NCBI GenBank assembly: GCA_026986575.1
Contig: JALSOH010000009.1
Span: 203,444 to 267,443 of the forward strand
DNA length: 64,000 nucleotides
Direction of reading: 5' to 3'
Origin: Thermoproteota archaeon
GTDB taxonomy: Archaea; Korarchaeota; Korarchaeia; Korarchaeales; Korarchaeaceae
Part shown: positions 32,345 to 40,797 of the stretch, piece after piece
How the letters are laid out: every line of letters begins with the position of its first letter
Numbering within the stretch: the stretch's first letter is position 1
Program-made: the position numbers and the translations under genes
The notes under the pieces: generated by a model
What the model saw: only the letters and a program-made list of their open reading frames with translations
What the model was told of the DNA's origin: nothing
Database searches by the model: none

Positions 32345-33934
32345 ATGAGCTTCCTGAAGAAGCAGTGGCCTTGGTGGACCGCCGGTGTACTGACCGGCCT
32401 TGCTGAGGCCATAAATTACTGGTTCCTCCCCTTAGGGCACCCTAAGCACAAGTTCATAGGCGTGACTTCAGGAATGGCTAGGATGCTGGCCGGCTTGGAG
32501 GCCAGGCTCACGGGGCACAGCCTAATCGCCACCAAACCGGACTACCAGCCCGACATACAGTGGGTGATACTAGGTGCTATTCTGACGGGGCTTGTTCTGG
32601 CCTACCTAGAGGAGGACATAAGGAGCTGGGTGAGGTATCCCAAGGGCTTCCTCGTATTCACCGCTCTAGGAGCCTTCATGTTCGCTTGGGGCACCAGGGT
32701 TGCAGGAGGGTGTACGCTGCACCACCTCCTAGGAGGCTGGGCGGCGATGAATGTGAAGAGTTTCGTGGTGATGATCACCGCGACGATTGCAGCAGGGATA
32801 GGCATAATGATAATGAGCAAGTTCGGACTGGTCCAGTACTTCAAGTCCCAGGACACCAAGTGGTACGTGGAGGATGCGAAGAAGAGGGGATGGGCTGATG
32901 GCCTTACATTGGACTTCAACTACAACCCAGGGAGGGATTGGCTGAGGGTCCTGCTCTATGCGTTCTGGGCTGTTTTCGCGCTGGTCATACTAGCCAACGC
33001 CCTGTTCGGCATTGACTATGCTGTCCAGATGGGATGGGCAGAGAGCTTGGCCAAGACCAAGATAGCGAAGCACATGCTCACACCTCAGAACCTGCCCAAC
33101 ATAATCATGCTAATGGTGGTCGGTGGTCTCCTTGGTGCAAGCGTGGCCAAGACCGGAATAGGTACTGAGTGCGCCGTTTTGAACGCGGAGATGGGTCCCA
33201 TAATAGAGAAGGACGAGTTGAAGTTCGCGAGGAGATGGAAGATGCCCTACTCGATAAGGACCATATTCATGGGGATGCAACCCTTCACCGCCCTCGCGGT
33301 TCACATAATCATAGCGAGCACGGCGTTTTTCGTGGGCTTTGCCCTCTTCGGTATCATGGAAGGCCATCACTGGGCCACGAAGGAGTTCGCAGAGGCCTTC
33401 GCCCGCGCCACCGGTTTGGAGTTCCACAAGACGGGTGTGGCCATAAGGGAGATGACTACCCTACCGATGGACATATTCGGCGGCTTCCTCTTGGGGATGG
33501 GCACCGTGTTCATGCTGGGGTGCGAGTTCAGGAACTACGGAAGGACAGGTCTCCTCTACATAACTGGACTACTGATATGGCCGTTCTTCTATCTAGGTTA
33601 CCTGCCTTACACCCTTGCTAGAGACTTCTGGGATGGTCTGATGGCTTGCTGCTCTTACTCCCCGACCACGTTCCTGCCAGCGCTCATAACCATGGACAGA
33701 ACTGGGCAGATAGTGGTGTGGGCCCTGTACATCCTGCTCTGGGTGGCTTTGCTGGTGTGGGCCCTCAGGTTTGGGGCCAAGAAGCTCGGCGTCTCTGTGA
33801 AGGACTTACTCACTAAGAACTCCGAAGAGCTCTACATTCAGAGGATAAAGCTTCTCCAAGAGAGAGATCCTAAGTACTTCGAGGAGCTCGGCAGGGTGGA
33901 GAGGGAGCTAGCCAAGGAGGCAGCTTCCCTCTGA
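32345..33934 (+). CDS. YeeE/YedE-family sulfur transporter, two-domain
   Basis: A 529-residue multispanning protein made of two DUF395 repeats. The first carries WGTRVAGGCTLHHLLGGW and the second GMGTVFMLGCEFRNYGRTG, the Cys-containing glycine-rich motifs that relay thiosulfate or another sulfur (or selenium) compound through the pore in YeeE. About 12-14 membrane helices are present. A second Cys-rich stretch (LMACCSYSP) precedes the last helices. ATG at 32345 is chosen; GTG at 32330 is possible. The C-terminal ~55 residues are a charged cytoplasmic helix. Import of a sulfur compound fits the neighbouring SufS, TusA-like and SQR-like genes. Confidence 0.85.
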   Translation: MSFLKKQWPWWTAGVLTGLAEAINYWFLPLGHPKHKFIGVTSGMARMLAGLEARLTGHSLIATKPDYQPDIQWVILGAILTGLVLAYLEEDIRSWVRYPKGFLVFTALGAFMFAWGTRVAGGCTLHHLLGGWAAMNVKSFVVMITATIAAGIGIMIMSKFGLVQYFKSQDTKWYVEDAKKRGWADGLTLDFNYNPGRDWLRVLLYAFWAVFALVILANALFGIDYAVQMGWAESLAKTKIAKHMLTPQNLPNIIMLMVVGGLLGASVAKTGIGTECAVLNAEMGPIIEKDELKFARRWKMPYSIRTIFMGMQPFTALAVHIIIASTAFFVGFALFGIMEGHHWATKEFAEAFARATGLEFHKTGVAIREMTTLPMDIFGGFLLGMGTVFMLGCEFRNYGRTGLLYITGLLIWPFFYLGYLPYTLARDFWDGLMACCSYSPTTFLPALITMDRTGQIVVWALYILLWVALLVWALRFGAKKLGVSVKDLLTKNSEELYIQRIKLLQERDPKYFEELGRVERELAKEAASL

Positions 33935-33985
33935 ACACCTTCCTTTTACCTTTTTATCTGACCATCCTTGCTGAGAGGGAGTTGG

Positions 33986-34525
33986 ATGGAGGTAAAGGCC
34001 ATCTGGTTGAGGAGGCTCGCGGACATTTCGGGGATGATGGCCTTCTTCCCGCTGCTGTCCCTGATATCCTACGTATCCGAACTGGTTGGACTGACCTTGG
34101 CGCTCCACCTCTACTTGACACTCACCGTCGCATTAGCTTCAATATTTCTCTGGAAGGTCAGGTGGCCGGATCCACGGAGGACCACGCTCTCGGCTCTGGT
34201 GATGGGCCTGAGCGCGGTCCTACTGATCGCCGCCCTAGTCCCAAATACACATTCCGGGATGATGTCCAACTTGGGCACCGTCGCTTCCATGCTCGTGATG
34301 GGGTTATACGCCCATAGCGTTGCTAGAGTGACCGGCATCAGGAAGTTGGATAGATTTGGAGGTCTGGTCGTTCTGGGGTCATTCCTCATCGTGATAAGGG
34401 AAAGCTTGATTGTCCTGATCGCGCTGCTCCTCCTCAGCTTGGGATTAGGAGGGATAAGTCAGTATCTCAGGATGGTTCTGGCCCTATCCAAGCAGGGAGG
34501 TTGGAAAGGAGCGAGTGGGGGCTGA
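33986..34525 (+). CDS. Hypothetical integral membrane protein
   Basis: A 179-residue protein with ATG at 33986 after GAGAGGGAG. Five to six membrane helices are interrupted by short basic loops (WKVRWPDPRRT, GIRKLDRFGG). I recognise no family. It lies 51 bases after the sulfur transporter, is of similar size to the next gene, and the two may form a pair. Composition and codon use match the surrounding genes. Confidence 0.55.
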   Translation: MEVKAIWLRRLADISGMMAFFPLLSLISYVSELVGLTLALHLYLTLTVALASIFLWKVRWPDPRRTTLSALVMGLSAVLLIAALVPNTHSGMMSNLGTVASMLVMGLYAHSVARVTGIRKLDRFGGLVVLGSFLIVIRESLIVLIALLLLSLGLGGISQYLRMVLALSKQGGWKGASGG

Positions 34526-34618
34526 GCCAAGATCTAGGGAATGGTGGAGATGCAACCAAAGATAGCCTGAGGATGTCCCCTCTTTGCTTTTTATTATACT
34601 AGGGGGTATGGGATTAGA

Positions 34619-35140
34619 ATGGATCCTCTGGAGCACATGTCAGCCGCGCTTATGATGGCCTCTCTCTATCCAGTGCTGGTCGTCGTTGCGGTCCTCATGA
34701 TAAGCCTGCCCGTGTTGGCCATAGTTGAGATGTACTTCCTCATCACCTTCCTCTACCTCTCCGCATCCACTTACATGACGGGGAAATCCTTGGGTTCCAA
34801 GAGGCTCACCGTCTACTCCTCACTCGTGATCCTAGTCTTGGCAGTAAGTGAGATAGCTATATGGATTGTCAGACCTTCGGAGATCACGGGTCTATCTGTC
34901 CTCCTATCCAAGGCGGTGGTCTACCTGCTCACTGGTTCGTCCCTCATGCTCCTGTCCTCGCTGCTCCGAATAGACAGGTTGAAGATCCAAGGGCTCGTGG
35001 TAGTCGTGGGAAGCGGCCTGGTAGTGATCCCCTATCCGATCTCTGCCATCACCGGCCTCGTACTCATGTTCTTGGGATGCTGGTCATCCTCGCATCTAAT
35101 AGCGATGACTCGAGGGAAGGCACGAGAAGGGGAGCAGTAA
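34619..35140 (+). CDS. Hypothetical integral membrane protein
   Basis: A 173-residue protein with five hydrophobic segments (LYPVLVVVAVLMISLPVLAIV through LVVIPYPISAITGLVLMFLG) and short loops. Size and layout resemble the preceding membrane protein (both have an RxDRL-type loop before a late helix), so they may be distant paralogs. It ends 30 bases before the ZIP transporter gene and probably belongs to its transcript. Confidence 0.55.
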   Translation: MDPLEHMSAALMMASLYPVLVVVAVLMISLPVLAIVEMYFLITFLYLSASTYMTGKSLGSKRLTVYSSLVILVLAVSEIAIWIVRPSEITGLSVLLSKAVVYLLTGSSLMLLSSLLRIDRLKIQGLVVVVGSGLVVIPYPISAITGLVLMFLGCWSSSHLIAMTRGKAREGEQ

Positions 35141-35170
35141 GGCTTATCCGGTCTTGGGAGGGGTGGTCCC

Positions 35171-35968
35171 GTGGGCTCGGTGCTCGATCTCGCCATCTCG
35201 GTGCTAAGGGATCTGTCCGGCGATGATGTGATAGTGGCGAGCTTCTACTCCGGCCTTTTCGTAGCCATGACCACCACCTTGGGCTCTGTACCTGTTCTCG
35301 CTAGGAGAAAAGGTAAGGATATGGAAATGACACTCTCCTTGGCGTTTGCAGCCGGGGTCATGCTCGTAGCGAGCTTCACCAGCCTGATACTGCCAGCCCT
35401 CGAGATGACGGACTTCTACGTGGTGGGCGTTGGGATACTTCTGGGGGTCCTCACCATATTCGCCGTGGACAGGTTGATCCCACACGAGCACTTCCTCAAG
35501 GGATACGAGGGTCCCGAGCATGGGAGGAGGATGTTGAAGAGGATCTGGCTGATAGCGATGGCGATGTTGATACATAACCTGCCAGAGGGCCTTGCGGTTG
35601 GGACGACGATGGCCTACTCGGTCCCGGTGGGCGTGGCCACGGCAGTGGCAATAGGCGTTCAGGACATGCCCGAAGGGCTAGCAGTAGCCCTTCCCGTCGC
35701 CGAACTCAGAGGCAGGTGGATGGGATTCGTGATTGGGGCCCTCAGCGGTTTAAGTGAGATGATCATGGTCCTAGTAGGTGCATCCCTCTTCTCTCACTTC
35801 AAGGTGATCCTCCCTCTCGGCATGGCCTTCTCCGGGGGGGCGATGCTATACGTAACCCTCAAGGAAGCTATTCCCGAGATATACGGGGAGGGCTCGTCCG
35901 AGCTAAAGGCCACTATCGGATTGCTGGCGGGCTTCTACCTGATGCTCTTCTTGGATTCAATGCTCTGA
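35171..35968 (+). CDS. ZIP-family metal transporter
   Basis: A 265-residue membrane protein with eight predicted helices. Helix 4 has HNLPEGLAVGTTMAYS and helix 5 has VGVQDMPEGLAVALP, the paired His/Glu/Asp metal-binding motifs of ZIP proteins; the His of the second motif is replaced by Gln-Asp, as in ZupT-like archaeal members. GTG at 35171 follows a GGAGGGG sequence. It imports or equilibrates zinc, iron or another divalent metal. Its 3' end overlaps the tail of the convergent DUF2099 gene by 12 bases. Confidence 0.88.
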   Translation: MGSVLDLAISVLRDLSGDDVIVASFYSGLFVAMTTTLGSVPVLARRKGKDMEMTLSLAFAAGVMLVASFTSLILPALEMTDFYVVGVGILLGVLTIFAVDRLIPHEHFLKGYEGPEHGRRMLKRIWLIAMAMLIHNLPEGLAVGTTMAYSVPVGVATAVAIGVQDMPEGLAVALPVAELRGRWMGFVIGALSGLSEMIMVLVGASLFSHFKVILPLGMAFSGGAMLYVTLKEAIPEIYGEGSSELKATIGLLAGFYLMLFLDSML

Positions 35969-36871
35969 TTCCCCACTGTCCAGAGCTGGGGTCGGAAGCT
36001 TCTCCTCAATCACGTAGGGCATCCTCGCCCTAGATACCACGAACGGAGACTTCATCTCCTCTAGGTATCGGAGGGCTATCCTCTTCCCCAGCCTGGTGAG
36101 CGCGAACACCGGTATCCCTATCCCCAGCTGCATCAGGGCCCTCCTCCTAATCCTCCTGAGGACAAGCCTCGAGGCGCTCGAGCATACTATGTCAGCCATC
36201 TCCAAGTACCTTAAATGCTCCTCAGGGACCAAGGTGTTGCATGTCGAGAAGATCGCTAGTTTCGCTCCCTCAACACTCTCCTCCAATTCCCTCAATTGCG
36301 GGATTATCTCCGCGTTCAATCCGATTACGGTAACAGCCACCCTCCTGAAACCCTCCCGGAAGGCCCTCCTCACCCCTTCAACCTGATCTATCCTCGGCGG
36401 ATCGAGCACCTCCCCACCCATACCCTCTACCCTCCTGACCACCTTGAGTATCGGAGTTGTCCTGATGAGACCGGTCATGGCGGCGCCTATGCCTTGCACC
36501 AATTCCGGGTTCTCGGTGATCACGGTACCGACCCCATCGCAAACCACCACCGCCGCATCGAGGATCTCACCCATGACCGCACTTATCATCTCTGAACTTC
36601 CGAACGGAACGATCCTGTCGGACTTCAAGGACCTGTGCGGACAGAAGTGACCGTACTCCTCGATCTTTCTCTTTATTATCCTCCTGACAGCTTCCCTGTC
36701 CACCCTATCTATCCCATAAACGGCCCTGACGTAGGGACAGCTGACTACAGCGGGATCAGTAAGTACCTCGACTTTACAGCCCCTGATTCTCACCCTAGCT
36801 CCTCTGCAGAGGAGTTCGTGGACCGGTTCCCCCAATCTCTGATCCGCCTTCTCGTCGGTCAAGCCACTCAC
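35957..36871 (-). CDS. DUF2099 protein ('methanogenesis marker protein 8' family)
   Basis: A 304-residue cytosolic protein with GTG at 36871. Family features are an N-terminal VRIRGCKVEVLTDPAVVSCPYVRAVYGI, then YGHFCPHRSL, VVVCDGVGTVITENPELVQGIGAAMTGLI, and a C-terminal part with IFSTCNTLVP. The family is conserved in methanogens but also found elsewhere, and its function is unknown; the conserved Cys residues suggest metal or cofactor handling. It is the last of four minus-strand genes (ECF-S-like protein, two radical SAM enzymes, then this after a 166-base gap), which suggests a shared pathway. It overlaps the ZIP gene tail to tail. Confidence 0.82.
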   Translation of the reverse strand: MSGLTDEKADQRLGEPVHELLCRGARVRIRGCKVEVLTDPAVVSCPYVRAVYGIDRVDREAVRRIIKRKIEEYGHFCPHRSLKSDRIVPFGSSEMISAVMGEILDAAVVVCDGVGTVITENPELVQGIGAAMTGLIRTTPILKVVRRVEGMGGEVLDPPRIDQVEGVRRAFREGFRRVAVTVIGLNAEIIPQLRELEESVEGAKLAIFSTCNTLVPEEHLRYLEMADIVCSSASRLVLRRIRRRALMQLGIGIPVFALTRLGKRIALRYLEEMKSPFVVSRARMPYVIEEKLPTPALDSGESEH

Positions 36872-37037
36872 CAGTACGTAGGACGACTCCTGACAAAAGG
36901 GATAAAGATTGTCGGTGATTTATCCCAACTTAGGATGGGACTGCCCGTTCGTCCAATAGAAAGGTAGTTTTGTGTTAGAGTTGATTGACTGTTTGCAAGG
37001 GCTCTCATTAACTTTATTGATCCAAAATCCTCGGGGA

Positions 37038-38210
37038 TCAACTTCCGCCCGACCCTATAGAGTTCAGCCTGTAAATGCACGCAAGATCCTCGCCCAGTAT
37101 GTCCCCAGTCAATGCAAGGGCCCTAGCTCTACTACCGCCGCATACGTGTCTGTACTCGCAGCTCCCGCATCTCCCCCTGAATTCAGCCCTCTTAATCCTT
37201 CTCAGGATCTCGTTCTCCCTGTATATCCTCACGATGTCCTCAGACCTCACGTTACCCAGTCTGTAAGGCGCGAAACCGCTGGGGTACACATCCCCGTTGT
37301 ATGAGACGAATAGAATACCATATCCGTCCCTAGTTTGAGCTGATCTCATTGAGGGCTTCCCCATTTGAGGACCCATCAGGTCTGTGAGTCTCCTCGTGAG
37401 CCTTCTGTAGAGGTCTCCCAACCCGTGCTTCCGGGCGATCCTGTCCACGTAATCACCACCGCCACTCACATCCTCCACCATCTCCCCCCTCCTAGTGAGG
37501 TAGACCCTTCTGAAGAACGGAGCCTCGACGGTCCTCACCTCAATCCCGTACTTGGAGACCTCGAAGAGGAAGTGAACCACATCCTCGTACTCCCGGGGGG
37601 ATAGGTCCGTTAGCTCCACCCCCCTACCCACCTTGATTAGGAAGAAGAGCTCCCAGATCTTCACGCCCAGCCCGGTGAGGAGGTGAGCTATTTCCGGGAG
37701 ATCGATCACGCTCTCCTTTGATACGAGGGTGTTAACTTGAAGTATCCACCTATCGCCGTCATCAGCGAGCCCCCTTAGAACCTCAAGCGTGGCCTCGAAG
37801 TGGCCCCGAACCCCTCTTATGTAATCGTGCGTCTCACGCATGCCGTCCAGGCTTATTGATATGAAGCGAACTCCGTACCTCGAGAGCATTTCCAGCGAGC
37901 TCAAGAGTTTCTCGGTTACCGCCGGGGCTATGCCCACCCTCAAGCCCGAATTCCTCGCGTACCTCAAGATCTCCTCCAAGTCCTCCCTCATTAGTGGATC
38001 CCCGCCGGTGAGAATCAACACAGGATAGGGCTCGCCGAATCCCCTGATCTGATCGATCAGCTCCTTACCCTCCTCCGTAGAGAGTTCCCCAGGCAGAGGA
38101 TTGGGAATAGCCTCGGCACGACAATGCCTGCACTTCAGGAGGCAGGCCTTGGTCATCTCCCAGAAGATTAGTATGGGTTTCTCATCTAAGTTCAGTCTTG
38201 AATGAGGCAT
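37038..38210 (-). CDS. Radical SAM/SPASM protein, AhbD-like (TIGR04053 type)
   Basis: A 390-residue enzyme; ATG at 38210 is chosen because homology starts there. The [4Fe-4S] motif is CLLKCRHC (within FWEMTKACLLKCRHCRAEAI) and LILTGGDPLMREDL is the SAM-binding region. The SPASM-type C-terminus has CGSCEYRHVCGGSRARAL plus a final Cys for auxiliary clusters. It matches the TIGR04053/AhbD group, whose characterised relatives convert Fe-coproporphyrin III to haem in the siroheme-dependent route. It overlaps the preceding radical SAM gene by 19 bases, so the two enzymes are made together. Tetrapyrrole or peptide modification are both possible. Confidence 0.82.
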   Translation of the reverse strand: MPHSRLNLDEKPILIFWEMTKACLLKCRHCRAEAIPNPLPGELSTEEGKELIDQIRGFGEPYPVLILTGGDPLMREDLEEILRYARNSGLRVGIAPAVTEKLLSSLEMLSRYGVRFISISLDGMRETHDYIRGVRGHFEATLEVLRGLADDGDRWILQVNTLVSKESVIDLPEIAHLLTGLGVKIWELFFLIKVGRGVELTDLSPREYEDVVHFLFEVSKYGIEVRTVEAPFFRRVYLTRRGEMVEDVSGGGDYVDRIARKHGLGDLYRRLTRRLTDLMGPQMGKPSMRSAQTRDGYGILFVSYNGDVYPSGFAPYRLGNVRSEDIVRIYRENEILRRIKRAEFRGRCGSCEYRHVCGGSRARALALTGDILGEDLACIYRLNSIGSGGS

Positions 38211-39301
38211 GTGGGATCCTCTCCCAGTAGGTCTCCAGTGTAGATGTATGCCTTCACCCTCGATCCCCCGCACATGTCTCTGTAGGGACAGGAGCCGCAC
38301 CTACCCCTCAGCTGCGAGGAGTCGCCAGCGGCCCTGTATAGTGGATGGTTCAGAAGCTCCCTGAGATCATCTTGGAGGGCGTTCCCCAGTCTGAAATCCG
38401 TCAGGTAGTTGCTCAGGTAAACATCGCCGGTGGGCGAGATCGAGATGAAACCCCTGCCCTCCACGGAGAGCCTCCTAGTCCGCATTCTCTCCTCAGCGGA
38501 GGAAGTATCGTAGCCCTTCTCCCTGAGTCTCTCCATAACGTAGATGGCGGTGGATGGGTGCAATCCAATATCTATCTCCGCGCCTCCATGAGCATCACCC
38601 AAGATCATCTCATCTATGAACCAGTCGAGCAAGGACCTCCATTCATCCTTAGAAGGGATCTCCTCCCTAAGTAAGGCCCCTCTACCCACCGGTATGAAGT
38701 CGCAGAGGTAAACCGCCTTGGCCCCATACCTCTCGGCCACGTCGAAGAGGTACCTGATATGGGGGAGCACCCTCCTCGCCACCACGGTCTTTATGGTCAG
38801 GTTCAAGCCGTGGTCCCCCAGCAGCTTGAGCGCCTTGATTACCCTTTCGTGGGAACCGGGCATCCTAGTGAAGGCATCGTGCACATCCTCGGGTCCGTAG
38901 AGCGGGATAGCCACGTTGTCCACCCCCAGGTCGGCCAGCTCCCTTGCCACCTTCTCATCAACAAGGGTCCCGTTGGTGCTCAGGATGACCCTGATGCCTA
39001 GATCCTTCAGCTTCCTCAGCAAGATCATTATATCATCCCGGAGGAGGGGTTCCCCTCCGGAGACGAATGTAAGGGGTCGCCCAGCCTCCCCCAGTCTCTC
39101 AGCTATCTTGAGCACCTCCTCAGTGGAGAGCTCGGGCGTGACCCTGCCCCCCTCGTAGCAATGGATGCACCTGAGGTTGCACCGCTCGGTGACGACCCAT
39201 ATCACCGAGCTGATCCCTCCCATCCTCAGGGAGGCCATAGCCGCCCTCTCCGCGGCCGAGAGGGCATCATTACCCGCGAACAGGGACTTGAGATGGGTCA
39301 T
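38192..39301 (-). CDS. Radical SAM/SPASM protein, AhbC/AhbD-like
   Basis: A 369-residue enzyme with the cluster motif CNLRCIHC in WVVTERCNLRCIHCYEGG, then TFVSGGEPLLRDD, VDNVAIPLYG and a SPASM-like C-terminus CGSCPYRDMCGGSRVKAYIYTGD with a final Cys. It is related to AhbC/AhbD/NirJ proteins acting on siroheme-derived intermediates. Together with the overlapping AhbD-like gene it may provide haem for the cytochromes encoded at 49.6-51.7 kb, although ahbA/ahbB are not in the window. It starts 4 bases after the stop of the upstream membrane gene and so is in a tight operon. Confidence 0.82.
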   Translation of the reverse strand: MTHLKSLFAGNDALSAAERAAMASLRMGGISSVIWVVTERCNLRCIHCYEGGRVTPELSTEEVLKIAERLGEAGRPLTFVSGGEPLLRDDIMILLRKLKDLGIRVILSTNGTLVDEKVARELADLGVDNVAIPLYGPEDVHDAFTRMPGSHERVIKALKLLGDHGLNLTIKTVVARRVLPHIRYLFDVAERYGAKAVYLCDFIPVGRGALLREEIPSKDEWRSLLDWFIDEMILGDAHGGAEIDIGLHPSTAIYVMERLREKGYDTSSAEERMRTRRLSVEGRGFISISPTGDVYLSNYLTDFRLGNALQDDLRELLNHPLYRAAGDSSQLRGRCGSCPYRDMCGGSRVKAYIYTGDLLGEDPTCLIQD

Positions 39302-39305
39302 AGCA

Positions 39306-39839
39306 TCACCAGCGCATCTCGATCCGTGGCATGATGTACTTGGGGACGAGGATACCAGCCAGCAAGTTGGATGCTAGGGCCACCAGGAAGATGGTAGAGA
39401 CGATGAAGGCGCCGAAGTCTACCAACTTCCCTAGGAAGAGGGTTATGAAGAGGTACTGGTAGATGCCCGCGAGGAAGCTGGAGATAACCATGGTGAGGGC
39501 TATCGGCACTACCCTGTATCTGCCCTCCTCTGCCTCCCTGTAAACTCCCGTGAGCCAGAAGGCGGCATCTATCACCACACCTCTGACGAGGAAGGCCCCC
39601 AAGATCAGGAGGAAGAGGATGGATTGGAAGCTGTATAGAAGTCCCGCGACGAACGATATCGCAGTAGCCGAGTAGGGTTCCCTGATGACCAGAGCACCGA
39701 TCAGGAGCACGATCGCGTAGACTATGGCCCCGTAGCTGACGGTCAGCTTGACGAAAAGGGCCGCCAGGAAGGCCAGAACGGAGAACATGGCAATTAAACT
39801 AACCTTCACGCTAACGCTACGGCTGCGAGGGACCCCCAT
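39306..39839 (-). CDS. ECF-transporter S-component-like membrane protein
   Basis: About 177 residues starting at ATG 39839 (GTGGGAG upstream). The N-terminus SVSVKVSLIAMFSVLAFLAAL and the five to six helices (GALVIREPYSATAISFVAGLL, ILFLLILGAFLVRGVVIDAAF, VVPIALTMVISSFLAGIY and others) are typical of substrate-binding S components of energy-coupling factor vitamin and metal transporters. No ATPase is adjacent, which is usual because S components share a module encoded elsewhere. It is the first gene of the operon with two radical SAM enzymes, so the transported substrate may be a precursor of the compound they make. Confidence 0.6.
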   Translation of the reverse strand: MGVPRSRSVSVKVSLIAMFSVLAFLAALFVKLTVSYGAIVYAIVLLIGALVIREPYSATAISFVAGLLYSFQSILFLLILGAFLVRGVVIDAAFWLTGVYREAEEGRYRVVPIALTMVISSFLAGIYQYLFITLFLGKLVDFGAFIVSTIFLVALASNLLAGILVPKYIMPRIEMRW

Positions 39840-39933
39840 GCTCCCACTTGGCGGGATCAGCAATTGCTTTTATATAATAGTTGCGTGTTCGGCAAAAGAG
39901 TACGTAGACCCCACACTTTGGAGGACTCTTGGG

Positions 39934-40338
39934 CTAGGGTTCCAACCTCCTCAACCCTCCCACTTTATCGAAATCCGTATCGTAGCTGACTAGGGTCGTT
40001 ATACCATTCTCAAAGGCGGATGCAGTGTGTATAGAGTCTCTAGGTTTCATTCCGTACTTCTCCATGATCTCCTGAGCCCTTAACAGGGTATTCTTGGTCA
40101 CAGCCAAGAACCTCAGGTGAGGAAAGTTCAGGAAGAGTCTACCAGCTCTTACAGATGATTCCACACCATCCACCTTCCGGACCACCCAGACCAGTTCGTC
40201 CCAGCTCAATGTGGAAGTGTAGGCCATCACCTCACCCGATGCTATCCTCTTCAGGAACTCCCTCGACCTTCTTGCCTCCTCCACCTCGGTGTCGTATATG
40301 AGAGGGTAAATGAAGACGTTCGAATCAACGTAGAGCAA
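39934..40338 (-). CDS. vapC: PIN-domain toxin (VapC type)
   Basis: A 134-residue PIN-domain ribonuclease. The acidic residues are Asp5 (YVDSNVFIYPL), Glu48 (SWDELVW), Asp101 (PRDSIHTASA) and Asp120/122 (VSYDTDF), so the active site is complete. It is the second gene of a VapBC pair and starts inside the antitoxin gene with a 14-base overlap. It is closer in pattern to the large archaeal VapC group with PRDxxH than to the two other toxins in this window. Confidence 0.9.
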   Translation of the reverse strand: MLYVDSNVFIYPLIYDTEVEEARRSREFLKRIASGEVMAYTSTLSWDELVWVVRKVDGVESSVRAGRLFLNFPHLRFLAVTKNTLLRAQEIMEKYGMKPRDSIHTASAFENGITTLVSYDTDFDKVGGLRRLEP

Positions 40339-40582
40339 ACCTCTCCTCCACCTCCTCCTCGATAACGCGCTCCAGGTCCACTTTCTCCCTCAGCTTGTTT
40401 CGGACTATCCCACAGAATTCCTCTAAAAATTTCTCAGGATCCTTCCCTGGCCTTATCACGATCTCTCCTTCCCTCACCTCGATCAGCACATCATCGCCGG
40501 GGCCTATGCCGAGGGCATCCCTGAACAGCTTCGGTATGACTATCTGACCCCGGGGTCCCACTCTCTTCCTGACTGTAATCAT
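40325..40582 (-). CDS. vapB: AbrB-type antitoxin (VapB)
   Basis: An 85-residue protein with the swapped-hairpin DNA-binding domain VRKRVGPRGQIVIPKLFRDALGIGPGDDVLIEVREGEIVIRPG and a helical acidic tail (ERVIEEEVEERFALR) that should cover the PIN active site. It is the first gene of the operon. Upstream A/T-rich sequence (TTAACTATGG region, 40607-40620 read on the minus strand) may hold the promoter; I see no clear operator symmetry here, unlike the other two pairs. Confidence 0.87.
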   Translation of the reverse strand: MITVRKRVGPRGQIVIPKLFRDALGIGPGDDVLIEVREGEIVIRPGKDPEKFLEEFCGIVRNKLREKVDLERVIEEEVEERFALR

Positions 40583-40797
40583 ACTGGTCGATATGAATAA
40601 TTCCTACACCATAGTTAAATTTTGCTTCGGTCCCGTCCCCGCCGTTAGGAGCACCTCCGATAATGTAGAGGCGCGCTCTGGCATGCATGTTGCATACATG
40701 AAATGGGAAGAGGCGCCATGCCGGCGGTAGAAGCTACGAGATGAATTTTAGTGCCTGAATCCGGGTAGATGAAAAAGCAGAAAAGGTAGAGGGGGAT

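Noticed and set aside
32136..32348. A 70-codon plus-strand frame between the peroxiredoxin and the sulfur transporter
   Set aside because: Pro/Arg/Gln-rich sequence without structure; the region has a TATA-like GCTTATAAAC and is better explained as the promoter region of the transporter.
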